DNA of 64,000 nt from Chrysogorgia sp. JL179-B06 (GCA_035772405.1 JAYKKM010000416.1:79501-143500); one strand, 5' to 3'; shown: positions 49,967 through 61,395, numbered from the stretch's first letter. Made by a program: numbers and translations. The notes: generated from the sequence alone by a model not told the origin.

Positions 49967-50062
49967 CCCAGAAGCAGCACTACCGCCCAGAAGCAGCACT
50001 ACCACCCAGAAGCAGCACTACCACCCAGAAGCAGCACTACCACCCAGAAGCAACAGCAGCAA
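49967..50062 (+). repeat. 19 bp minisatellite
   Basis: ACTACCACCCAGAAGCAGC repeated about five times. As 19 is not a multiple of three the repeat cycles through all frames, so all three forward frames are open and give the same 19-residue peptide period. A CAG/CAA/CAC-rich tract follows to 50120. Confidence 0.95.
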
Positions 50063-50167
50063 CACCAACAACACCAGCACCACCACCAACAGCATCAGCA
50101 GCAGCAGAAGCAACAACAGAAAGTGCCAAATATTATAAATACAAAAAGCCCAAACACGAGCTAGGCA

Positions 50168-50721
50168 TCTTAAAGGAGAAGGTCACTCCATATAATATTT
50201 CTAGTAATAAAAAGTAAACATATAGTTGAAATACTGACCGTGTTCTGAGTTTCGAAAGTATATCCCCATCCTATTAAAATTTGTTTTGAAAAGTGTCTTC
50301 GACAGTGAAAGCCGCCATTTCGAAGAGCACTAAGTAACCTGTCACTGTTCTTATGACGTCAAAGAGTCCAACTTTAGTGGGAATTTAGGCATATATTCTG
50401 GCATGAGTTTTCAGAATGTCTATCATCAAGACTAGGCATCTATTCTGGATTGAAACGATACGGTTCAAGAGCATCATTAATATTGCATTTCTAAACATGT
50501 TGGATTCTTTGACGTCACAAGTACATTGCCAGGTTGCTTAGCACTCTTCAAAATGGCGGCTTTCGCTGTCGAGTATTTTGGCTCTTTTGAAGACGAATTT
50601 TGATAGGATGGGATGTACTTTTGAAGCTCACAACACAGTCAGTATCTAAACTATATGTTTACTTTTTATTGATGATATTAGAGAAAAAAAAAGATTATGG
50701 TGTGATCTTCTCCTTTAAAGA
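50168..50721. mobile_element. Foldback MITE with TTAAAGGAGAAG termini (~550 bp)
   Basis: TTAAAGGAGAAGGTCACTCC at the left is mirrored by GATCTTCTCCTTTAA at the right. The arms continue inward (AAAAAGTAAACATATAGTT; CCCATCCTAT.AAAATT) for about 170 bases. TTAA at both edges would fit piggyBac-type insertion. No ORF. Confidence 0.85.
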
Positions 50722-51605
50722 TTAGTGACTTGCTGTAGATTTAAATAGTTTTAGAGTTTATTTTTAATTTCTCGTTGTTCTTAACTTAGTGCGCCCCGGA
50801 CAGTTACGTTCATAACGGAAGGCCGTGCGGAGATGATAAGGTTTGTTGTTTTTTTCACTATAGCCGCAGGGTTGGTAACTAAACTTTGTTATAAAATAAG
50901 TGATTAACACCGGTTGACATGCGACGGAAACCAACCTATTGATATAACGGACTACGGATTTGGCATTAACATCATCATTCCTCATTGCCTTTTGCACCCT
51001 GCTGTTCTCTTGATCGCACATTAAGATCTACATTGTGAAACTTTTGTTTTGCTGCTTCCAAAACAAATGACTTTCGCCTTGTGGAAAGCAAAGTTTTTTA
51101 ACTTCAACCAAAATAAAAAGCGTCCGCCAAAATAAACTCCCCCATTTTGTGCATGTAAGAAAATAGTGTCGTGTAAGAAAAGAAAATCTGTCAATTGCAA
51201 ATTATTGATGCATTTGTTCAATAATCGAACCGTGACGAAGTAATGAAAACTTTATCACATTCCAAGGCCATTTCCCTTGAAAGTTGATGTAATATTTATC
51301 ATAATACACATGAAAAAATTCTGAGAGCAGTGCGATCTCAAGGAAATACTATACAGAAAAAATGAAATACAATGCATAAAAAAGGAAATGCTATACAGAG
51401 AAGTATAACATGAAATGGAATACTTTCGGAAAGCACTGAAACACTTTCTTTTGAACCTCGTTGGTTGTTGAGTGTAGTGTATGCAATTTGATTGAATCGA
51501 TTACTTTGTCATATGACTCCCGTCGACCGTCACTTTCTGCAAAATGTTTTCATGTATATTATTAATTGGTAATAATTGGTTTTCTCGTGCAATTTGGGAT
51601 TAATA
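50722..51605. other. No recognised gene
   Basis: Two minus-strand ORFs of 66-85 codons have no recognisable domain. Confidence 0.45.
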
Positions 51606-52042
51606 TATGCACTCAATACGCCGATTTCAAATATGGCGCCGATTGCACGAAAGCGAGGCTTTTGGGTGACAACCGTTGCTAAGGGCCGAAGCGCTGCTAT
51701 TTCCTTTGTGAATGAGACTTTGTTGACAGTTTTGAAAGATGGAATTCATGCGCTGGTACGTTTAAAAAGACTATATGTAGGACCTACATACGATTATACG
51801 CGGACTCTTCTCTATTTTGAAAGAAGTTTTATCAGGGTATGTTTGCTTTTGAGCGTAACAACTCCTCTTCTGAAACGTGTATTACGGCCGTACGATTATT
51901 GAACCTTACTTGCAAATATCATGTGTTGAACATTCATTCTATTGAAGTTTGCCGTTGAAGCTTTGCATTTCTTACTCGTGTTTTGCCGTATTTAGAACTT
52001 GCCGTATATTTTTCGTTTAGTTAAGGTTTTAACTGGTTAATC

Positions 52043-52414
52043 ATGCCCAATAAGTGCTGCAAGATTGGATATCGTGTCGATTCACATGGGAAGAAGGTCA
52101 CTTTTCAAAATAGTAAAACACATCTTCAAGTTGGGTCCTTTACCGGAAATTCTCCGATAAAGGACCCAACTTGAAGATGTGTTTTACTATTTTAAAAATA
52201 ACTGCGTCTGGTTGTGGCAGAATTACCTTTCCAATTTGTTTGTCTGATATTTCTTAATACCACTTTTCCAGACGTGGCTCGTGAAAATCCGAAGAAATGT
52301 TTCAGGATTTTCGAATCACAATCCGCACAGAGATTCAGACCAACTGATTTTTGTGTGAGAATATCAGGTCGCCGCTCACTTAAAGATGAAACCGTTCCTT
52401 CGATATTTCCATGA
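52043..52414 (+). pseudogene. THAP-like zinc finger fragment, split by a hairpin
   Basis: ATG 52043 reads MPNKCCKIGYRVDSHGKKVT then F, like the start of a THAP domain (C..G....... KVTFH), which binds DNA in P-element-type transposases. A 94 bp hairpin interrupts it. Beyond, one frame reads RFRPTDFCVRISGRRSLKDE then TVPSIFP, the usual end of a THAP domain (..DF.......R.LK..AVPSIF). The middle, with the last Cys and His ligands, is only partly recognisable. Stop at 52412-52414. The second half is duplicated in inverse orientation in the right arm. Confidence 0.5.
52103..52196. repeat. Perfect 94 bp hairpin
   Basis: AAAATAGTAAAACACATCTT...GTCCTTTA and its exact complement TAAAGGAC...AAGATGTGTTTTACTATTTT around a 15 base loop (arms about 39 bases). 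Inserted in the THAP-like reading, so it is a separate tiny foldback. Confidence 0.92.
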
Positions 52415-53157
52415 CAATTCATCCACGGTTTTAGAAAGATTACTATTTTCAATTCGGAGACTATTTTGTTCCTCTTGTAGTAGTGAAATGTACACACTTA
52501 ACTCGCTGTTTTCATCTCGTGGCACTACCCGTCTATATTCCGCTCATAAGACGAAGGAATTTCAGTCCTAGTTCAAGTTGGGGTCACAAATAGCCTCTTA
52601 CACGGCGATTTTCGTTTCAGAGATACTCCCGACCATGGAAATATCGAAGGAACGGCTTCATCTTTAAGTGAGCGGCGACCTGATAATCAGTTGGTCTGAA
52701 TCTCTGTGATTGTGATTCGAAAATACGGTGAAACAACTCTTCGGATTTTCACGAGCCACGTCTGGAAAAGTGGTATTAACAAATATCAGACAAACAAATT
52801 GGAAAGAAATGCAAAGCTTCAACGGAAAACTTCAATTAGAATGAATGTTCGACACATGATATTTGCAAGTAAGGTTCAATAATCGTACGGCCGTAATACA
52901 CGTTTCAGAAGAGGAGTTGTTACGCTCAAAAGCAAACATACCCTGGTAAAACTTCTTTCAAAATAGAGAAAAGTCCACGTATAATCGTATGTAGGTCCTA
53001 CATAGTCTTTTTAAACGCACCAGCCCGTGAACTCCACCTTTCAAAACTGTCAACAAAGTCTCATTCACAAAGGAAATAGCAGCGCTTCAGCCCTTAGCAA
53101 CGACCTCGCTTTCGTGCAATCGGCGCCATATTTGCAATCGGCGTATTCCGTAGGTTC

Positions 53158-54420
53158 ATTGGCGTGGTATTTTTGAAAATAAAGATTGTCTATATAGCCG
53201 TAAAATTACCAGCGAGAACTGTATCGAGAACAGCAAGCGTGTCTTTATCGCATATAAAACACTCATTAAACATGCATTTCTTTTGCGTTTCCTTCATGAA
53301 TTAATATTGAGTCTTTAAAAGCTTTTGAAACTTATATGTATTTTTTGAATGTTATTCAAGAGAGGCAAAGGTCTTTGCTATATTGGTGTTTGCCACACAC
53401 GTGAAGAGCAATGCAAGGATTTCTGGGGGCCTAGTGAGTATGTTTACTTGTTACCGCTGCGCAGTTTCATTTTCTGAACATGAATTCCTTTGAGTTGCCC
53501 TTGTGATTTGGCGTGAATGATGTTGCTCTTAAATTGCCACAAAGTATAATCTCCATGGTATGAAATACGCGTTTCAACCAATGTCGAACCTCTTCGTGAT
53601 TAAACTTCAAACTTGTTTTCTTACAAATTTCCATGAGTTTTAGTTTTCAGAACGATGTAGGTGTTTTGAATAAACATGATAAAACGTTATTCTACATCTT
53701 TGTATAAAAAACGTTATGTTACTGAAGCGTTATTTAATAGCAACGGACTGTGTGATAAGTGGCAATTTGGCGTGCGGCTCAGTAAACTCTGCGAACTTTA
53801 AGAGTAATGAATAATGCTTATTTTCCGTACTATTTGCTTAGCTCTTAAAGAATCTGAGTACTCCACTCAATGTTATGTTTACCAGCTGTGGGTTTATTTT
53901 TGACATAAACAACCAGAATTTGAAGAATTCCCTTACAATAATTCCACATGTGATTTTGGAACAGTTCATGTGGAATTTTCGTAAGGGTTTAAAGCAAGGC
54001 ATGGTGTAGAATAACGGTTTGTTACGTTTCTTCAAAATACCTACATCGTTCTGGATACCAAAACTCGTGGAAAATTGTGAGAAAACAAGTATGAAGTTCT
54101 TTTGCTCATTTAAATTACTCAGTCTTTCCCAGGAGGTGAACTGACCATTCGGGTGCGACATTGGTTGAATTAATCCAATTAGTTTCAGAATCATCCATAA
54201 GGTGTATTAAATATGAAAATTTCATGATAAGCTTGCACGAAGAATGGCAGTGTTTGATATTCGTGAAAGTTTCAATTCTGTTCATATTATTAGACTGTAT
54301 TAAAGTCTAATGAGCCTTGCTATACTGTATCTTGCTTATATTGTGCATAGCGGGTTTGCCAGTCACCCACTCTGCGACCACTTCGGAACACTGACAATGG
54401 TTGGCGTGATAATGGTGGTT
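53158..54420. other. No recognised gene
   Basis: A 118-codon minus-strand ORF (53838-54194) has no domain I can name. AT-rich otherwise. Confidence 0.45.
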
Positions 54421-54586
54421 AAAAAAATAAAATAATAATAATAATAAAAATAATGGAAACTTTATTGAAATTCTTTATATATATACAATTATAAATCTCA
54501 ATAATTTAGGTAATTTATAATTGACTACTTGAACCTATTTATTATTTACAAACTATATAGAAAAAAAAGTTAATTTAAAATATATC
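54421..54586. other. (ATA)n patch and AT-rich sequence
   Basis: AATAATAATAATAATAAAAA at 54427 and AT-rich unique sequence. Outside the R2-like element as I define it. Confidence 0.5.
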
Positions 54587-54802
54587 TTTAATAATAATAA
54601 TAATAATAATATAATAATACTTTATTTGACCTAGAATCCAAGCAAAACTATAAACTTGCTTAGTTTACAAATACTAGGTATATGGACAAACAACTATAGG
54701 ATCTACTATTTACAAGATATACTTTATGTTCTATTAGAATTTAGTCCATCCTCCAACAACTTAATGAACGACCTAATTTAATCTAATCTACAGTTTACAT
54801 GT

Positions 54803-55262
54803 TCATCCTCTTTTCACTCTATGTCGCCATATATAGTTTGCTCCAATTATATTAGAAATCGAGCACCATTTCATAACTGATTTAATTTCGCATTTATCGT
54901 CAGTGAATTTTCGCAGACTTCCAAAGACGTCCTGCTTTACGCATCCAAGAGAACCAAAACACATTACCACCAGCTTCACATCGTAATGATGTGATCTTAG
55001 CGTAACAACTAAGTCCTGGTAGCGACTGATTTTTTCGTCATAAGATTGTTGTAAATACAAATCAAAACACACTTTAACTTCCACCAAATAACAGCTTTTT
55101 TTCCGACTTATCCACCAGGACAAGATCAACTTTACGATGTTGTAATTCAGAAAGCTCAGTCTTAAACTCAGGAAATATTGTTTCGGCCATCCTATCAACG
55201 TACACAGGAACTCGTGGCTTGACCATCTTGATAAACGCAGCTAACTTTTCAACAATTCGATT
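54803..55262 (-). pseudogene. R2-like restriction-like endonuclease domain
   Basis: Starts directly after the hAT with HNRIVEKLAAFIKMVKPRVP and continues LSELQHRKVDLVLVDKSEKK (catalytic-type Asp). After a one-base frame change at about 55080 it gives VEVKVCFDLYLQQSYDEKIS (ExK), RYQDLVVTLRSHHYDVKLVV and MCFGSLGCV. It stops at TAG near 54803 after WRHRVKRG. This PD-(D/E)XK fold nicks the target site to prime reverse transcription. The frameshift lies exactly between the Asp and ExK motifs, so the nuclease is dead. Confidence 0.85.
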
Positions 55263-55270
55263 ATGTCGAC

Positions 55271-56631
55271 CAGGGGCGGATTTAGGGTACGTCAAACACG
55301 TCAAGCGACGGAGACAAAAATCCCAGACTAATTTATTCATGAATTAATTTGTTTTCAAAATATCATTTTATTTCAAATTTGACATTTTTGAAAATTACAC
55401 TTGAACTTTGAAATTTTGGGAATATATTTTTGAAATTTTCGAAAATTTTGTTTTCGAAGGATATTATATTGCTGATTCAGTCTTTGGCCAGAGGACGCTT
55501 GGGTCGCAATAATTTGTACTTCATGTAGCCTTCTTCAAAGAGACCATAGCATAGGGATAGAGAGGGAAACCATTTACAAATGTGTATAATTTCAGTACGT
55601 CAAAATGGCCGTCTACGTCGAAATAACGAGCACTGATTGGACAAAGACAATAGGGGGTAGTCAGAATTTGGTCAAGACCCCGTCGAAATCTTGGCTTTTG
55701 ATTGGCTAGACAGGTCATTTGGATTTTTGGACGTACAGGTCTACGTCGAACTACAAGTCATTGAACTGATGAACAAACTATGGCAGTAACTTCAAACTTT
55801 TGCTTGAGACTGAGTTCGGTTTCGATCATCGCTTCTACGGATATCACGGAACTTGTAGATATTACACTCTACAGAATGACAACGATGAGTCCAGTCTTGT
55901 GCTTTTCTCACGAATTAAGAGTTTCTGACGCAGGTTCAGGTTGGTATTGACGCGACAACGCCGAGCCATATATTCCTCAGTAAAAGCTGGGAAGAAACAT
56001 TTTTTGCTTTAAGACTATTAGGTGAGTGGATACTGGATACTATCCGATCTACTATTTAATTACTTGTGAGCCGTGAATTATTTAAATTAATAATTCTTAT
56101 CAGTTATACTTATCAGTATAAGATGAATAATTCATAACTTATCAGTATAAGATGAATAATTCATAATATAGTATTATATTTAATATTCGAACATATGTAT
56201 AGTGTTTATTTCTATTTTTTTACTTATTCGATGGCATTGGCCATTGGATATTTGGGTTTTGACTTTAGTGTTGTATCTGTCTTATTGATCTGAAGCATCT
56301 GGAAATTGCTTGTACAGTTCTGTTTCTTTGGCCCTGGTAGGTGATAATTCTCTTGACAGGACCTTATGTTAATGACATCTACTGTATGGGTTGAGTATTA
56401 CTATTATACCGAGCAAAATGATTAAATGATATCCTTGATAGCCAATACTGGTATTATTAGTTGGAAGCAGACATTTAAAAAAATTCTAATTTTTATGAAG
56501 ACAATCTTCTAAACCCTCTATAGCCTAAGGTGAGTTGGAATTGTGGCAGACATATTGGGTAAATTATAAAGGTTCACATCCCAATAGTGTTGCTTCAACA
56601 CTAAAAGCTGTTAGCTTTGATTCTTTCAACT
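55271..56631. other. hAT interior, 5' part
   Basis: No clear transposase reading; only the C-terminal domain is recognised further on. Local duplications ATGAATAATTCATAA at about 56120-56165. Confidence 0.5.
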
Positions 56632-56784
56632 CTACCTGTCACATCTTGTTAGTGAGAACGTTCTTTCTCAGCCGTGCGTAAGTTAAAAGATTATACAAGG
56701 AACACTGTGGTAGCAGATAAAATGGCACTGATGGCAATTCATCAGGAAATAGAACCTTTGGTTGAGTGGGTTATAAGTTATTGA
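56632..56784 (+). pseudogene. hAT transposase C-terminal dimerisation domain (hATC)
   Basis: 51 codons including the terminal stop: LPVTSC, two stops, then ERSFSAVRKLKDYTRNTVVA and DKMALMAIHQEIEPL, ending in TGA at 56784. LPVTSCxxERSFSxxRxLK is the core of the hATC domain that joins transposase monomers. The two stops (TAG TGA) sit where Glu/Cys residues are expected. No DDE-bearing upstream portion was recognised, so the element is non-autonomous. Confidence 0.8.
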
Positions 56785-57335
56785 TACATTTTCAGCTGAT
56801 AGTAGGATAACTGAACTGATTTAGACATTTAGTTGATTTAGTCATTTTAATGTAATTAATTTTGTATTATTGCAATAAATATTTTATGCACAATAATAGT
56901 TTGTTAATTTTGCAAATAAAATTTCATTCAAAGTTAACAACACCAAATGACCAAACATTTCCAATCATGTGGTGGCAAACAGTAATGTATATGGAACCTT
57001 CACTTCAAAATCAACTGTTGGTCAACAAAAAAACTCCTCTTTTGCACACCAGCTATACCAGTTAAATAATGATGTTGACAAATAATGATATACCAGTATG
57101 TTGTAATAATAAATCTCCTATTCTTCTTAATTGTCTGCAAATTATGTCCCTCACATAATATTATAATTAATCAAGGTTCTATCATTTTTTTATCAACAAT
57201 TAAAACATGGACATGATGACATAACCAAAAAATCAGGAGTTTACCTGCAGGGTACACTTGCTTATACCAGTTAGTGGGCACATCAAATACCTTAATACAT
57301 ACACATTACTGGAGGAGTAGGTACATGTATGTCAA

Positions 57336-58263
57336 CAGTGGCGTACCGTGACATTTTGGATGGCGGGTGTATCGTCTTAGTTTTACCGACGAACACGTGG
57401 GCGCAGAGTTAAAGTTGGGTTGGAGGGGGCTGAAGTCGACAAGCAGGTAGTCAGTGACCGCATTTTTAGGGAGGTACGGGGGTCCTTCCCCGGAAAATTT
57501 TGAAATCTAGAAGCTCGGAAAAACAATTTGCAGCAATTTGAGCAAACTTTTTCATCTAATTCTGCAGCGATCATAGTTCAAATGAATCCAAGAGTTGTCT
57601 GCTGCCTCTTACCGTGACGCCATTTTTTGCGCCTAGTACTGACAGAAGGGTCTGGGAATCAATCTTCTAACACTCGCGTGGCAAGGGTTTAGGGGTTGGC
57701 TAACACTTCAGGTTATACCGTTTGTAAAATCTCGTGTAGATGAAGCCCGTAGGTAGATTACCTTAACTCTTAAGTAGCTTCTCTCCTAGCCTCTATAGTC
57801 GTACTAATACAATTGAGAAAAAAACCATTAAATTTAGCAACGCTTGTCCTGATTTTGGGGGGGGGGCTCAGCCCCCCATTTAAAATTTTGGGGTGCTTCA
57901 GCCCCCCGATTCCTACGCCTATGCGTGGACGCAGATTTTCTTCCATTGCCTTGTCTCGGCGCTCCTTCGAAGAAAAGTACCTAGGTACTAGGTTGGAAAG
58001 GGAGAGTTTGTAAGCTCAGGAATATTAATTTAACATTAACCCATGCAATTAAATCGAATTTTATACAACCGACAAAGTTTAAACAGTCGATTAAGTCAAT
58101 TTTACCAACGATCTAATATGACGAACAGTTTACCGACAGCCTTAACTATTACAAGGTTTTCCCAACTTCCGGTCTGACCATAAATGCCAGGCTTTACCGA
58201 CCGACTCCGCGTTTTACCGACCAATTCAGTGAAAAGTGGGGGGGGGGTGTCAACCCCCCCCCC

Positions 58264-58294
<31 letters not shown>

Positions 58295-58319
58295 ACACAC
58301 CCCGTACGGTACGCCCCTG
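57336..58319. mobile_element. Nested hAT-like element, 984 bp, with 8 bp target duplication
   Basis: CAGTGGCGTACCG at 57336 and CGGTACGCCCCTG ending at 58319, flanked by TATGTCAA (57328-57335 and 58320-58327). Contains G-rich and C-rich runs and an (AC)n tract but no transposase. Confidence 0.93.
57858..58300. repeat. G/C homopolymer and (AC)n tracts in the nested element
   Basis: GGGGGGGCTCAGCCCCCC palindrome at about 57860, G run at about 58239, then more than 25 C and (AC)10 at 58253-58300. Confidence 0.9.
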
Positions 58320-58429
58320 TATGTCAAAGTACACCAAGCACACCTATTTTTAAGTTTGACAAAGTTTCAGTTACTATTTTAGTGTGTTTGTATACAGATT
58401 GGGTCCTCTATTGAGATACCAGTTTTTGT

Positions 58430-58800
58430 GAGTTAGATGGATGATGTGTCCATGAAATGTCACATATGGTCTGATAAAGCTTCTTCTAATCAGACAATGT
58501 CTGGTTGGATAGAGGTAAAGGGGAAGTATCTGGTGCCACAAAACCAGACAACTCAGGTTAGATAGGCGGCATAGTGTAAGTTAGTTAGGATGACCAAGAT
58601 GATGTAGAGATGAGCTCCTCTATGTCCATGAAATGTCCCATATGGTATGATAAAGCTTCTTCTAATCAGACAATGTCTGGTTGGATTGAGATAAAGGGGG
58701 TATCTGGTGCCTCAAAACATAGCCTGTGCACATCCGGTAACCCTCCGGTATTCTGCACAGGCTACTCAAAACCAGACAGGTTAGGTTAGATAGGGACGAA
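58430..58800 (+). repeat. ~180 bp tandem duplication, second copy with a hairpin insert
   Basis: TGTCCATGAAATGTC.CATAT and GCTTCTTCTAATCAGACAAT occur at about 58447 and 58623. The second copy contains an extra AGCCTGTGCA...TGCACAGGCT hairpin (58724-58765). Confidence 0.85.
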
Positions 58801-59175
58801 CAGCCAAATAAAGTGGCTGTGAGCCTTGGCTGTCCATGTCGGTTTCAGTGTTTCACTGTACAACAGTGTTCTTAGGTATGCTGACATCAGCTCTGAAATG
58901 GAGCAAAACCATGGTATTTCCTTAAAAGGTGTCTCCAAAAATAATAAAATATAATGCCAAAACACAAAAGCCCTTAAAAACGATAAAATAATTAATTGAA
59001 AACACAAGTTAGAACTATTAGATTTTTGCTGAATAGTTTTTCAGAATGCAGGAAATGCCATTTCAGAAAACCAAATTTTAAAATTTTTTCGGGGGGCATG
59101 CCCCCTACCCCCATAGAAATGCGGTCAGTTTTTGACGTAGTTCAAAAAATTCCTAAATCCGCCCCTGATGTCGAC

Positions 59176-61390
59176 GACTATAACAGTTTCCAAACTGTGT
59201 GTAACATCCATTCAGAAGATGGGCAATAGATTCGGTATGCGATTTACAAAACGGAACATCTCGGGTCATTTTCTCGGTTCCACAGGTACACGGTGAAGTT
59301 CGTAGGAAGAATACTCAATCTCGCTTTGATCGCAAATGTAACGAGATTATCATCTAGACTCCAGTTGTATAAAAAAGAGTGCGATGACTTTAGCTGAATG
59401 TCTTCCATTCCGAGAAACGAACCTTGAATTGATAACGACTTTGCCTTTTCAAGTTCACGTTCAACAGTAATATTAAACAGAGTTTTTGTAGATCGCACTT
59501 GTCATCCAACCATTTATCATTGACTGGAATCATCGCTTTGTCATCACGAAAGCAAACTCGAACACCGATCTTTCTTGCATACCTTAACATTTCCGGCCAG
59601 TCTGAATACGATCCGAAAGAGGTTTTCGAATTTAGAAAATTTCCATCTCGTTTCAGTTCATAGCCGAGAAAGTTGTTATCCTCGTCGGTTGATATGTCTA
59701 CATTTCTCTTCCTCATATCCAGCTTAAGTGATTCTCGAGCAACATACGAAAAACTGTCGTGTGGTTCGGTAAACATCAGATATTCTCTTAATACCGATTC
59801 CTCCAAGCTCTCGTGGCAGGTAGATAACAGCTTGTGTTGTTGTAGAGTACAGACTATACATTTCGCGAACGGTACTCGTCACGATCTCATCAAATTTTTG
59901 CAATGACACTTCATCGATTCGGGTATTATAAAAGTGGTGTAGAATTTTGGCTAAAGCCAGGTTATTTAAAGCACTTGACTTTAAAGCCAAAGGTAACGAA
60001 CTGATTTTGATTTTTAACACTAGTTCTTTAAACAATGTAATCGTATCCGTTAACTGAGTTTTACACTATTCTCCGGATAACGATAACTCTTTTCCCAGGT
60101 ATTTATACGACTCATTTCGACCATATACAGATATTGATTGCGACTGAATAGTAATTTCTGGCTTCGTGTCACGTTTCCCGGTATACCAATTATTTCCAGA
60201 TCTTCTTCCATAGAACACACCACACTTTGTTGGTTTGACCTCCAGACCGGCTTGTCGCATTTCACCTTCCCCTTGGGCAATCATATCTAAAGTTACATTG
60301 ATATTGTGTGAAACAAGCACAATGTCATCAGCGAAAGCTTGGATGGGGATTGGGTTAAGATTCGCTTCATTGTGCAAGTTTAAACTTATCATGGCACTGG
60401 AAAGCATCGGTTTACAGACGACATCAATTACCATGATAAATAAGATAGCGCTCAAAGGGTCTCCAGTTTTAGTACCACGAGTGATATAGAACTTCTTTGA
60501 CAGTAAATAACCAGATATAACTTCAAAACATGAATCACGTTGTATAATACGACATATATAGGTCGGTATGGAAAACTTCTCCAAAGTTCGAAAAATGAAG
60601 TCGTGTTTAACACTACCAAAAGCGTCAGCAAAATCTATAAACACTGCGTAGAATTTGGTGCTAAGATGTTTGAAGTCGTCGATTTCGGTCTTTAACGTGT
60701 AGATAAGATCTTGTCTGTCTCTCTTACTTAGAAAGGCTCGTTGCCAAAAGGAGATAACGTCGCTTATGTACGGCAGCATACGATTACAGATAACTTTTGA
60801 AAACACTTTATAGCATACCGGTAGTAATGAGATGTCCCTTAGTGTTGTTAAATCATTTACGTCGAAGTTCTTCTTGGGTATTCGTTGAATAAGTGAGTGT
60901 TTCCACCCCGTTGGTAATTTCTGATTAGTAAGGATGATGTTAAATATCTTCACTATATTATGTCCTTCACGAAACCAAATGTCTTTAAGGTCTTCATAAG
61001 ATACCCCGTCGATTCCACAGGTCTTTCCATTCGGACACTTTTTAACAATCGTCTCAATTTCCTCAGATGTCAATACTTCCTCAATTTCCTCAGATGCAGA
61101 TTCACCGTTTAAACGCTCAAAATACCAGTCATTGTTGTTTTGAAACTGATCAGCAATGACGTATTTGTCCATTGAATTGTAATACGCTTCAGTTCTCTCT
61201 TGAGGAATTCTTATATCAATGGTTGATGGCCATCGCCCATTGTTTTTGACAATTTCAATCGCTTTTTTACGTTTCGTCACAACATTTTCATTTCGTTCAC
61301 TAGGTACCTTAAGTGAAAAGTACGGTCTGATAGTCTTTTTTATAAAAAATTGGTTTGGATGATAGCACTACATTACTTCAAAACGCTTGC
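59176..61390 (-). pseudogene. R2-like reverse transcriptase, thumb and CCHC knuckle
   Basis: From the 5' side (high coordinates): the 60066-61280 frame has CGIDGVSYEDLK, PTGWKHSLIQRIPKK, FYAVFIDFADAFGSVKHDF, TRGTKTGDPLSAILFIMVID and PIQAFADDIVLVSHN (catalytic ADD at about 60330), then ESYKYLGKELS. This is the R2-clade RT order. The frame continues upstream of 61280 to about 61390 without an ATG. A premature TAG at 60066 is followed in the same frame by ELGGIGIKRISDVYRTTR. A T-run frameshift at about 59755 leads to ARESLKLDMRKRNVD, another at about 59490 to ITVERELEKAKSLS. The end is ENDPRC and, in another frame, HTESIAHLLNGC, a CCHC knuckle at 59176-59260. At least four disablements. Confidence 0.9.
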
Positions 61391-61395
61391 TTGTT

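Larger units (their letters stand above)
51609..53157. mobile_element. Large palindromic element carrying THAP-like sequence in both arms
   Basis: The left arm 51609-51991 is mirrored by 52800-53157 (for example GTTGCTAAGGGC.GAAGCGCTG against its complement; TATGTAGGACCTACATACGA). The inner part 52210-52432 is mirrored by 52628-52805 (TCCAATTTGTTTGTCTGATA). The right arm lacks the stretch 51991-52210, joined at a CTT/TTCC microhomology. Total 1.55 kb with a central loop of about 190 bases. It could be an internally rearranged, head-to-head dimer of a P-like transposon; class is inferred. Confidence 0.75.
55271..59167 (+). mobile_element. hAT-family DNA transposon, 3.9 kb, with 8 bp target duplication
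   Basis: CAGGGGCGGATTTAGG at 55271 and its complement CCTAAATCCGCCCCTG ending at 59167; flanked by ATGTCGAC on both sides (55263-55270 and 59168-59175). CAGGGGCGGA termini and 8 bp duplications are typical hAT features. It splits the R2-like element between the CCHC knuckle and the endonuclease; excision in silico restores one continuous domain order. It contains a hATC remnant and a nested hAT-like insertion. Confidence 0.95.
54587..61395 (-). mobile_element. R2-like (RLE-type) non-LTR retrotransposon, split by a hAT
   Basis: Minus strand. RT (59244-61390), then a CCHC knuckle, then, across a 3.9 kb hAT insertion, the restriction-like endonuclease (54803-55262), a 220 bp 3' UTR and a (TTA)n tail at 54587-54625. 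RT followed by CCHC and C-terminal PD-(D/E)XK nuclease is the R2/NeSL/Hero architecture. The N-terminal zinc fingers are absent (5' truncated at about 61390). I see no rDNA around it. Confidence 0.88.

Noticed and set aside
51609..51902. 108-codon ORF at the start of the palindrome as a host gene
   Set aside because: It lies wholly inside the palindrome arm and its mirror copy is broken; no domain recognised.
58253..58300. Poly-C/(AC)n as a regulatory G-quadruplex of a host gene
   Set aside because: It is internal to a recently inserted hAT-like element with no nearby promoter or gene.
59396..61280. Host telomerase or group II intron-type RT
   Set aside because: Motif order, CCHC knuckle and C-terminal restriction-like endonuclease identify an R2-like retrotransposon.
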